Source: Hydractinia symbiolongicarpus (lineage: Eukaryota > Cnidaria > Hydrozoa > Anthoathecata > Hydractiniidae). From it: DNA of 64,000 bases. The translations under genes were made by a program, and so were the position numbers. The DNA is taken from NCBI RefSeq assembly GCF_029227915.1, contig NC_079880.1:21576501-21640500 (forward strand), read 5' to 3'. The notes under the pieces were generated by a model. That model worked only from the letters and a program-made list of their open reading frames with translations, was not told where the DNA came from and made no database searches. Below, piece after piece: positions 40,195 to 51,400 of the stretch; within the stretch, counting starts at the first letter, position 1, and every line of letters begins with the position of its first letter.

Positions 40195-41039
40195 AAGATG
40201 TGTTAATACACCTTACTGAATTATTCAAAGGTGGGTCTGGATATAGTGTTTTATGTACAACTAGAAGTGCTATTGCTTCAGTTGTTTCAATCAGTGGTTA
40301 CAGTTCTCTTTCAGAGCATCCATTGATAAGCCGTTTTATAAAAGGAGTTTTTAATATAAGACCAAGTACCCCCAAATACTCTTTAATATGGGATACAAAT
40401 GTTCTTTTGACTTATTTAAAGTCTCTTAGTCCTAACAAAGATTTATCCTTTAAGGATATTAACATCAAGCTGGCTTGTCTCCTTACTATTTTAGCAGGTC
40501 AAAGAGTTCACAGTGTCCATAATATATCTGTTCCGTATATAGATTTGACAGACGATGTGATGCTATGTCACTTACCTGGCTTGCTTAAAACAACACGGCC
40601 TAAAAAGACTGATAGGACCTTGATGTACAGGGCATTCCCTTCTGACCCAGATTTATGCCCACTCCAATGTACCAAAGCCTACCTGTCAAAAAGAGAACAA
40701 TTGATATCTAAGGAAATTGCTCCGCTTTTTGTAACTTTTGGAAAACCTCATCATGCTGCCTCTAAGGATACACTATCAAGATGGATAAAATCAGCTATGA
40801 CCTCAGCCGGTATTGATACCAGTGTTTTTTCCCCAGGCAGCTGTCGTTCAGCCTCTGGGAGTAAAGCAAAAATTACCGGGGTACCTCTAGATGTCATTTT
40901 AAAGTATGGCACTTGGAGTAGGGATTCTACCTTTTATCGTTATTATTGTAGAGATGTTATTGGTAGTGTGACAAGTCTTCATGATCTTGGTGCCTCGCTC
41001 TTGGACTCAGTTATGGAAGCGACAAGTCATGAATCTTAG
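39963..41039 (+). CDS. DIRS ORF3, tyrosine recombinase
   Basis: Site-specific recombinase expected to insert the circular DIRS intermediate. The frame opens after a TAG at 39960-39962; similarity to DIRS recombinases starts upstream of the first in-frame GTG at 40191, with ASWREGTQKQYSGPIRRW encoded within the ORF2 overlap. Catalytic-type segments: GQRVHSVHNI with the first Arg, then SPGSCRSASGSKAK with the second Arg, a Trp in KYGTWS, and TFYRYYCR with the probable nucleophile Tyr. Ends at 41039. No stop or frameshift seen. Confidence 0.88.
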   Translation: MIVSTGNKKTTSSTPNLVAAHAACLRESLQGKELPSDTVDIIAASWREGTQKQYSGPIRRWIQYCTGRSIDPYHPNVKDVLIHLTELFKGGSGYSVLCTTRSAIASVVSISGYSSLSEHPLISRFIKGVFNIRPSTPKYSLIWDTNVLLTYLKSLSPNKDLSFKDINIKLACLLTILAGQRVHSVHNISVPYIDLTDDVMLCHLPGLLKTTRPKKTDRTLMYRAFPSDPDLCPLQCTKAYLSKREQLISKEIAPLFVTFGKPHHAASKDTLSRWIKSAMTSAGIDTSVFSPGSCRSASGSKAKITGVPLDVILKYGTWSRDSTFYRYYCRDVIGSVTSLHDLGASLLDSVMEATSHES

Positions 41040-41186
41040 TTTGCGTTCTTTTTAACATTTACATACTGATTGTAACATTATATTGTTTAAAGAAGTTTGC
41101 TCAGTTATTCAAATTTTCTTTGTCTTATCCTTCTCACCCTTTCTTTTGTTTTCACCACACTCGCTGGCCGCGTTTATGCATTGAAG

Positions 41187-41493
41187 TCTCATACTCTGTT
41201 TGCGCAGAAGATTGGGAAATAAAATTGAAGGATTAATCGAGTACTTACGTATGATGATTGATCCAGATTTTATTTTCCAAATCTTCTGCGTAAGCATGAG
41301 GGTGCCCTGCCCTCCCTGCCCTATGCCTTTTTGGCTTTAGCAGGTACACTCGGCCAGCGAGTCACGTTCTGTCTTCAAAGTAGGATTTTGGGTTATCGAG
41401 CTTCGCTCTCACCCTCATGCTTACGCAGAAGATTTGGAAAATAAAATCTGGATCAATCATCATACGTAAGTACTCGATTAATCCTTCAATTTT
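41187..41493. repeat. DIRS internal complementary region and right terminal repeat
   Basis: 41187-41226 is the complement of the left end. 41221-41304 is the complement of the right end at 41410-41493, with a 105-bp spacer. The stretch can form an 84-bp stem in single strands. Confidence 0.9.
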
Positions 41494-42407
41494 AAGCTAC
41501 TGAGACCCAATTAGGGTCTGCGTTTTCCCAAACAACTCTGTGCAACATACAACCCAAGGGCTATGGTAACATTCACTCGGCCCTAGTAAATAAATTCCAG
41601 AATTTTTTACTTACTATATTACAGAGCTTAAAAAGTTAGCTAACAAGTCTTTTAAGATTTTTTATAAAGCTCTTTTTTTCTCAAGATATTCACATTTAAA
41701 GATTTCAGATTTAATTGTGCTGCATGAATTATGATGTCCTATTTCAGTAATAACAAATTTAGACATTTTTTGTTATCACCAATTTTAGACTTAATAAGAG
41801 ATGAGCATTCAAACTTTATCAATGCATAGATATTATAAAGGTAAATTGGTTAACATAATATTTTTTTGCCAAAATGACACTTGTTTGCTTGTTCCAGGCC
41901 TCTTAATTTTTAGCTGATGAACTTATAACTTGGGATCTGCAACTTGATTTCCCTTTAACTAATTGAAGCCATAAAAATTCCATGCCAAAATGTAGTTTTC
42001 AAATATTTTTCTCTGATGCAAAACATGTATGCACAGTGTCTGCTATCTTTATCATTTACAGTTAGTTCAAAGCATTAAAATTTCACAGACTGAGTGACAT
42101 ATTATCTTGTGCATAATTAGGTAAAAAGTCTGGACAAATTCTGGCTTGGGACCTTTTTCGTCACACCTATCAATAAGTGCAGTACTGTTATTTTAAGACA
42201 TTCCTATCCTCAAAATTCTTCCAATAAAAAATGTACTTTTAATATGCTTACTTAAAGGCGAGTATGTGATTTGTAGTTGTATATATATAGTTTAATTAAA
42301 ACTATCGTTTTGTTTTGTTTGTTTGTTCTTGAATGATTTTGGTCAGAATGACACCATTTTTTTTTTAATTTGTGTGCATTTTTGCTTTAGTGATCAAACC
42401 TATAAAT
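41494..42407. other. intergenic; SINE-like fragment beside the DIRS end
   Basis: 41560-41585 (CTATGGTAACATTCACTCGG) resembles part of the SINE at 24.36 kb. The remainder is AT-rich and non-coding up to the AP5S1 start. A pyrimidine-rich acceptor ends at 42390. Confidence 0.5.
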
Positions 42408-45400
42408 ATGGTTAATGCTTTACTTGTTCACACTGTGTCTGACAAAGAGAATGCTAAACCTGCTTTATGCTACTGGGAACCATATGGTTTTCTGATTAAA
42501 AAGGTTTGAAAACATTGTGATCATTTTAAGAAATTGTTTTTAATCAAGCAAAAAATAAGAGACCAAGGCTTCTCCAATGAGGTAGAATGTTCAAATTGTT
42601 TATTTTAAATCAAGTCATGGTCTATGGTAACTTATTTTGTGAAATTTTTGCACAATTTTAAATATATATATATATATTTTTTTTTTAATTAATTTTTTTC
42701 GCATGTAATAGCACACATTTTATTTTCATGCACTAATTTGTAATTTGAAAATACTTTCATAGACACCATATTATTGCACATCTTAAAAAAGTAAATTTGT
42801 TGTATGGGTGATTGGTGCTCAAAAGCTTCATCAGTCTTGATTTTACGCCAGTCAAAACAGATTATTGTTGATATATGTGACTGTCCAGGGGAATTTGATA
42901 ACAAACACTTGCGTTAATAAGCGTTTAAAGCACTAATTTAATGCTTTAACATTTAGCGCTATAATGTTAATAACGCTAATACAATTTTTTTGTAATGATA
43001 ATAACGTTAAGACGATTATAGTAATTAGCGTTAGAATAACGCTATTACCAGGAATATTAGAATAGGTGTGCAATGATTCGCACGTGTGAATCAATTAACG
43101 CGTGCAATGTAAAACGCACGTGCAAAGAATGTTACGCATGCGTTATGGGCTCCGAGGTTATTTTTGTTGAGCATTCATTTTGTGGTAGAAAAGTGGGGGA
43201 TGTTTTAAATCGTTAACCCCAAACATGATGATCAAGTGGTATAGCGTATATGTTAACTTTTTTTTTACGTCCCAAATATTATGCATGACTATAGTGTCAT
43301 TTTTATTATTCCGCTTGTAAGTGTATGCCGCAAGTGTTATTCAAACAATTTTAAACAATTTATGTATAAACTTTGTTAAAATGTAGCTGAATTTTCTAAA
43401 GAAATTTTGAAGTTTTATTTAAGCCACGTAGATAAAGATTTTTTTTTAATTTAAAAACGAAGCATATATTTGCCTATTTGCTTGTGATAACCTGAAAAAT
43501 AAACAATAAATTTATGAAAATGACAGTATAATCATGCATACTATTTTGGACATGTAGAAAAGGAAGTTAAAATTGAGAGAGTCGCTATACCAGTAGATAC
43601 TCGATCATCGTGTTTGGGGTTCACAATTTTCTACCGCAAAAAATGAATGCGCAACAAAGATTAACCTAGGAGACCGTATTGCACGCATAACTTCCTTTGC
43701 ATGTGCGTTTTACATCACACTTGATTTACATGTTTACTTGATGCGTTACTTAACTTATATGTGCAAATCATCGCACACCTACTCAAATATTTGGGCTTTT
43801 ACTTTACAGATTATCTGTTTTAATACACAGAATAGAGATGATGGAGAGTATTATTCATTCAAATTTTTGTAACTTTTATACAAAGTCATGACGTGACCCC
43901 ATAATTTTTTTTTAAAAAATTCTTAAGCTTAAAGAATAATGCTAAATAATATTAACGCTTTTAACGTTAATTTAATGATTTTAACAATATTATAAATAAT
44001 ATAATCTCTTATAATAATACAGAGACTGTGTCTGTTTGTAACAGGCAGAGTGGATGTCTTCATTTTCCTTTGATGTGGCCGAAAAAGTTATGTCTAATAT
44101 GTTTAATTTTTTGACGTTAGAGCGCGACGAAAATAACACTATTTCAACGTCAATATCCTATATTAAATTAATGATGCTATTACAGTGCACCTAAAATTTT
44201 GAGGCCAAATAACTTGGAAACGAGTTGGTGACGTCAATGTTTTTTCACCGCATGGGTAACTAGGGACCACCTGGGACCAATTTGGGTAATTTTCCAAACC
44301 TGGGTCCCCAAATCCGTTTCGGAATGAACGGGTTAATGACGTCATCAAAAACCTTTAAATCCTAATATCTTTGCAACTGTTTGTCAAAAGTACATGATCC
44401 TACACATTTTCTTGATCAGCGTTTCATGATCTATACGATGAAGGCAACAGGTATACAAATTTCTAAAAAAGTTTTTTAGGGTTTTGGCGGGCCATTGCTG
44501 ACATCAGCAAAATTTTTAAAACCTTCTATCTCCCTAGGCGTTTGTCGAAAACATATGATTTTCTATACAATATTTTGATCAGCGTTTCAACCTCTACACA
44601 TTACAGACAAAGAATGACTAAATTTCACCAATTTTCTTTTTGTATATGCACTGCTGACGTCAGCAAAAAATCTAAAGCAACCTATTTTTCCATTGTTCTT
44701 CTGCCTTAGTGGATTTTTCCAGGGGCTTTATCGACTAGTATTTATATAATATTAATATTTGAGTAGGTGTGCGAATCATCGTCATCATACAAACAACTAT
44801 ACATCTTTGGACCTCCAAACGATCTTCCCTTTCTTGATCTTTGTTAATGTTACTGCTTTTAGTTTGCATCTGTGTACGTTTTGTCAACAGTAATTCAGCT
44901 AGAGCAGCCGAAGTATAATAATTATCTGTAAACACATGACATACCCCTGACAAGCCCATCATAAGTACATGGCTCATAGAATTCTTGATATACTGTCAAA
45001 AAACTTGCCACAGCATCATTGATTTCTCACCGAAAAGGTTCTGTCCAGGTGTAGTAATGTCTAGTATAACCTGATTTAAGTGATCCAGTATCGTCTGCTC
45101 CAATACTTCTTATAAAATGGCATAGTTATTAGTCCTATTTTGAAATTAAGGACAATATATGTTTTCATTTCGTCAATTGTGACTGCCTTTCAAGTGTTCC
45201 AAGGTGATCTTTGACAAAGTGGTCGACTATGATTGATGGTTATGTCTGATACTTGCTGCTTGTCAGCTGTTAGAAATAACTTAAAGAAAACACTGGATCT
45301 GGTATTCCTGGAACATTTATTTTGCATACCTTACTTTTCTTTAAATGGGTATGGTGATAATTCCTCATCTGTAACATCAGAAACCAATCTGTTTGCAGGA

Positions 45401-48400
45401 GGTTGTTTGCAACTACCCCCTGAATTGTGATGCCTTTTCCTCTACAAGAAAATTTGTGACAAGTATTCTCCTTTGATATGATTGTTTATCATGTCGTGGA
45501 CCTGAGGATTTACGTTCAGCGACATTTCAAGAGATCCTTCTCTCATCATTGCCCGATTCATATCGAAGTAGATAATACTGGACTGACAAGTCAAAGTATT
45601 TTCAGAAGTATTCTCCTCACACATTTTCTTGTTTTTCTGTAGTGCGCATAGAAAAGTATTTTGCCACTACAAATCACAAGTAATACTAGTCGTCATTGGT
45701 CACACAATGTAAGGTTAAAAATGTTATTCTTTAACCCTTAAAAGCAAAAATATATATTTTGTATGGGTGTCCATGGTTTCATTGTATTTTAGGAAACAGC
45801 CATTAAAAACCATCTGTATTCAACAGTTGTGTCTTCCTAGCAAATGTATGCGTAAAACTTTTACTTAATTTAACTCGCCATGTCTCCCAAAATATTCACA
45901 TAATAATCTTGGTCAATATAATACAAAAAACAACTGCATTCACAAACCATACATTTTCAATTTTGTCATGGTTTAAACAGGCCATTTTATATTTTGACAT
46001 GTTTTGTTATGTTTTTAATTTTGTGTTATTTTGCAGGTTGAAAATGCTGAACATGTGAGCACAAAGGAGAAAGAAATCTTGAGTTTTATCATGGCAAGAG
46101 TTCAAACGGAATATATTTTTCGAAAACAAGTTGGTAATAAGTAAGTTGCTGTAATGGCAGCAAAATCTGTTTATTGCTAGAAGGGCAGGACCATCAGTCT
46201 TATATACATTTGAATTTAAATATGCATTCATTGTTTCAAAAGCATTTTTAGGGATTAATTGAAAACATGGGGTACCCCAATTGGTGTAGTGTTTAGGTGG
46301 TAGTTTTATTCTATAGACCAGATAATTATGCGCGCTTCTTTGACTTCCATTGTTTCAGTTGGAAACCGTCCCAAAAAATTCGCAGTAAATGGTTTGTATT
46401 AGCAATAACTTTTAAATGTTAAAATAACTTAAAAACAAGGCTTGCCCCATGCAAGCTTTATATAGCAAGGCTGTAGGTTCTGTTGTCAATGGCTAAAAAA
46501 ACAAAGAAACAAGTACAGTTAAACCTTAATAGCTATGAGGTTGTTTTATACATACGGTAACCATACAATCAGAATCACACCATGAAATATTGCCTGTCTT
46601 TATACAAATTGGTCAACTTCACATAACGGCTCAATTTTACAAGAAACAGATTAAGGGGCATGAGACATTTGATCAGTAAATTATTATGCAAAAATGTAAA
46701 TATGGAAGAACTACACGTTATAGGAAAAGGTCAAGGTGAAATTTGTTTTTAACAACTGAATGCGTGCTATAAGAACTGTTGTATCTCAGTAAAATTGAAA
46801 AAAAAATATTCATTCTGTAATAAGTATTTACAAAATATACACTTTTAGTGTTAAAACTAGCTACCCAAAACTCCACCCCAACTGAGTATCCCATTTTTTT
46901 TAATTAAGCCTTTTTTTAAGCAGTTATAGTGACAAATAAACTCACACCGGTCTGATAGACTTATTCAAACATGGTTTACTGTACATGAAACTACTGCATT
47001 GTTTTGGAACATAAGCGTTCCCCTTTTTTCACAAATTAAAGAAATTTTCTTCAAACTGGTTAAAAATATCATTTATTTCCAGTCTTTTTTTTTCATTTTA
47101 GGGAACAGAGCATTGAGACTGGAATATTCAAGTTAGTTGCTACTATTATTGTTATGGCCGTTGTTGTTGTTGTTGTTTTTGTCGTTGCTGTTTTGTTGCT
47201 GTTTTTGTTTACGTTGTTGTTGTCTTTGCTGTTGTTTTTGTTGTTGTTGTTGTTGTTACTGTTGTCGTTGCTGTTGTCGTCGCTGTTGTCATTGGTGATG
47301 TTTTTGTTTTTGTTGTTGTTTATGTCGTTGCTGTTGTCGTTGCTGCTATCATTGGTGTTATTGTTGTTTTTGTTGTTGTTGATCTTCTTGCTGTTGTCAT
47401 TGGTGTTTTTGTTTTTGTTGCTGTTGTTGTCATTCTTAATTATGTCGCCTTTAATGTTCTGTTTTTCTTACCATTAGAGTTTCAAAGAATGAATTGTTTT
47501 CATCCAGTTGTAACGTACAATGGCAAGCATGTTACGGGTTTGTTTTTCATTTTAATTTCACAATTTTCTTTTTTGCGATATACATCATGACACTTCGGGT
47601 GTTGACTTGGGCTAATTTTAGACTAGAGAGAAAGAATAATCGAATACATTAATTTTTTAACGTAGGACCAGAATACAGGAAATATACCAGGGATATTTGC
47701 CTTGTTTCCTTGATTAAAACAAACATGGGGTCAATCACGTTAGTCTGGATTAACAAATAAAGACTAAAAATTAGCCTGTGTTTGCTAACTTTAAGACCAT
47801 GGTACGAACCAATCTTTGTATACATAACCCATCTGATTGGAAGTGAAAAAACTAAGAAGCGCATCGAAGAAATTGAAAAAAGTGTCTATCATTTAGCTGT
47901 TTTGAAATTGCATTGTAAGAACTGACATTTTTCTGTTTATTTTCAGACTTAGCTAATTTTTGCGTTACGCACATTTTTACCACTGTTGGCTGGTAATTTT
48001 TTTGTCAAAAGTAGAGGTTACACTTTGATAACAAATAAAAACTTATTCTGTGTCTTCCCTGTGTCTGTCCTTACATCCCTGGGTTATCCTGTACATTAAG
48101 GTTTCTATGTAAGAAATACTATATAGTCGCAACTGCTTGCCGCTTCTTGTTTACCGTGATACGACAGTTGCTCTTTCAAAGCTAATACAAATGCACCCCT
48201 TGTTTTCCAAAGCGATACTTAGCCCCAACACCAACCTTGACCACAGGGCTGGGTTGTTGCACTAACACATGAAGTGCACAGTAAAAGGATACGCAGTGGG
48301 TTTAATCTGATCACGTGTACACATGCTACCAAGTTACATGCATGCACATTCGATATTTTTTTAAAACCAAGCAGTCAATAATCATTAGAATCCAGAAAGA

Positions 48401-51400
48401 ATAAAACAAAATATTTCAAAGAGTTATTTTGCACAGTATTATTATATACAGTGAAATACAGCTAAATTTATTGTTACATTCTACCTGGCTATAATTTGGA
48501 TCATATTTATACTGTTTTGCATGCACAATTGATAGTTTCAAAATATTTAAAATGCAGTTTGGGAAGCAATTAAAATCATATTTTATAAATATCTCTTTAA
48601 TAATAGCCGTCGTCTGTCTGTGTGTCCGCGAAAGCGGCGTCCCGTAAGGGAAACACGAAATTTTTAAAATGAGCACGAGTATCAAATGCGATATATTTTT
48701 ATCCACTTTGTTGCGACGGGTAAATTTAAAGAACGAGCGAACACGATGGGCGACCCCGTGGATTTTTCCACGGGTTAACGACTAGTCTCATTAATAATAG
48801 CCGTCGTCTGTCTGTGTGTCCGCAAAAGCGGCGTCCCGTAACGCAAACACGAATATTTTAAAATGCGCACGAGTATCAAATGCGATATATTTTTATCCAC
48901 TTTGTTGCGACGGTAAATTTAAAGGACGAGCGAATGCGACGGGCGACCCCGTGGATTTTTCCACGGGTTAACGACTAGTCTCTTTCATAATAGCCGTATT
49001 TTGTCTGTCTCTGCGCGGACCCCCCACAGAGTTAGAAAATGATGTTATGAAAACACGAATATCAAATGCGATATATTTTTATCCACTTTGTTGCGACGGG
49101 TAAATATAATGGACGGTTGAACCCGTGGATTCTTCCACGGGCAACAACTAGTCTATATTATAATGACCGTATACGTCTGTCTGTCCGTCTGTCTCACGCA
49201 AAATAGCTGCGACGGGCGAACCCGTGGATTTTTCCACGAGCTAACGACTAGTTTATTAAAAAAAGGATTTAAAGTGTATATCATACAACATAAAAATATA
49301 AAAAATCAGGCAAACGGTTACCATAATGGTAGACCTGCAGCTTTAACATTGTAAAATCAAATCTATAGGTTAGAAAATTTAAAGGCACAATCTATAAAAT
49401 CTGCTAAAAAAACTACTAAACCTGCAAAAACAAAATCTATGTATATGTATCAGTTCATGTTAACGGTGGCAAGTTTTTCTGCAACTTCAAGCCAAAAAAC
49501 CGGTTTATTGGTTGTAACGTATCAGAAGGAATTTTCCATTAATCATTAATTCTAACTTGTTACTTGAAAAATGGACAATTGGTTAAGGTGTTAAAATTAA
49601 AATAAATTTTTTTGCAGACAAGATGCGTAAAAACCACTCCATTAATTTTGTAAAGCTGAGATATGTAAGCCCTTTGAAGACCTCATTCCCCTTGTACACT
49701 TTGATATGGTTTCAGTTTACTTCTCCGCCTCCTTTTTCTTTGAGCATGCCAGCTACATTACTTTTTGTGAATGACCACATAAACCTTTGTTGTTGCGAAG
49801 CTAAATTCACTGTGAAAAATTAACTGACACAAATGGACGTCGTTTGTTATGATGGGTGGGTGCATGGTTTTGTGAAGAACGTTAGGAGCAACTTTAGAAT
49901 TTGTAGAGAGAAATTTTGGTTATCATATAAAAGCTGAAAGAGCGAAAATCTCCGAGCATCATATAAACGCAAACGCAGATACGCTCTTTTAAAGGAACAA
50001 AAATTTCCAAGTTTACTCGGTGAGTGAATGCGTATCTGGATTACAGTTTTTATTCTATAAATTTTTGTGTGTACATTTTCTAAAGTTTAACCGAACATCA
50101 ATTAGACATTTGGAAAAATGCGAGTGCTCTCGCTTTCCCAAATCTAAACACATTTCTTTGCACGGCTGAAATTTAGGGATAACTATTACAGGACTTTACG
50201 GAACTGCACAATAAGAAAAACAATTAAAATACTGGATAGTTTGCAGTTACTCACATTACATAGACATATAGCTAGCTACCTCAAGGGTGTGCCTAGGCTT
50301 TTAGCAGTAGTGTTCAATTGATGAGACCAGTATGGAAATTGATCTAGCTAACTATCAACATTATCAACAAAGTATTTTTTACTGCTATGTGATGCAAGAA
50401 TGTATAAAGCTGTCATCAGTAAAAGATTCTTCCAGATCACTGTCATCATCGCATCAGTGTCAGTCACACAGTGATACTCACTCAAACCTATGTTCGGCGC
50501 CATGAGCACAGTTTCATAATTAATTCTTCTGAAGTTCTATTCGTTTATTTTTAAAGTTTATGCTACTTCGAAGCTGTACTACTTAAGAGTTTGTTTACAC
50601 GAACTCAAGTAGCAGAGCACGAAACGCAAGATTTCGCTCACCAAAAAAAACTTTTTTATTCACGCCTGGCGGACTACAAGCCGCCCCTTACGAAGCCCCA
50701 ATTAATGTGCTTAGTTATTCTTTCCCTCTTGTCTACTTATTTTTATTAATAATGAACATTAAATAATTTTTAAAATTAAAATTTGAAAAAAATAAAATTA
50801 AAAAAGCAAGCATTTTATTTCAAAGTTTTTAAGGCCGGCTTTGTTGGGCAAGTTAAAGTTCGATTAATACACTGATCTGACCAAACCCTTTTGTAACTAT
50901 ACTTTCAAATGTGACCCAAACACCCACCTCGATGAAGGGATTATTTTTCTCCATGGAATAAATTTTATACTTCTCAATTAAATTCACAAAATGTTATAAT
51001 ATTTATGTTAAAAAATTCTTTTAAAATAAATGTTAAACAAACAAGTTTTTAGAATTAGTAAAAGCTTTTCGGATATGCCATCAGCAGTTTCTACGTATTT
51101 TATTCTTTTGTTTTCATAATGATGCCAGTTTTTGTATATTTTAATTTTCATGTGCTCTAACCTTGAATATCTAACCTTTCCTGGACAAAAATCTTGATAA
51201 CCCTAAAGTATGAATATACAGGGTGCCTACCCTCATACAAAATCATACAATCTCATACAAAATGACAAATCTCAATCTCCTACAATCACATACAGACTAC
51301 CTGAAAATATAATTTCTCATACAAACTCCTACTTTTTTAGATTTTCATTCAACCAAAATTTTGTTTTTAACATTTCTTCGGACCATAAATTAGTCTCTAA

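Larger units (their letters stand above)
36617..41493 (+). mobile_element. full-length DIRS-type tyrosine-recombinase retrotransposon
   Basis: A 4,877-bp element, close to the length of classical DIRS-1. It has a Gag-like ORF, an RT/RNase H ORF and a tyrosine recombinase ORF in that order, all open. Ends are inverted: the left end 36617-36672 matches the complement of 41389-41440. The region 41187-41304 joins the complement of the left end to the complement of the right end (84 bp, 41221-41304 against 41410-41493, no mismatch seen). That internal complementary region is diagnostic for DIRS, which replicates through a circular intermediate and integrates with its recombinase rather than an integrase. 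No target-site duplication is expected. Confidence 0.93.

Noticed and set aside
47154-47477. 107-codon Leu/Val-rich membrane-like frame
   Set aside because: It is the translation of the GTT repeat inside AP5S1 intron 3.
48592-49251. CRISPR-like array
   Set aside because: Units are whole-length similar copies without unique spacers, carry Helitron ends and lie in an intron of an animal gene.
49619-49823. possible AP5S1 exon after TTTGCAG
   Set aside because: In the phase required by the previous exon it stops after three codons, whereas joining exon 4 directly to 52035 keeps the frame and the family similarity.
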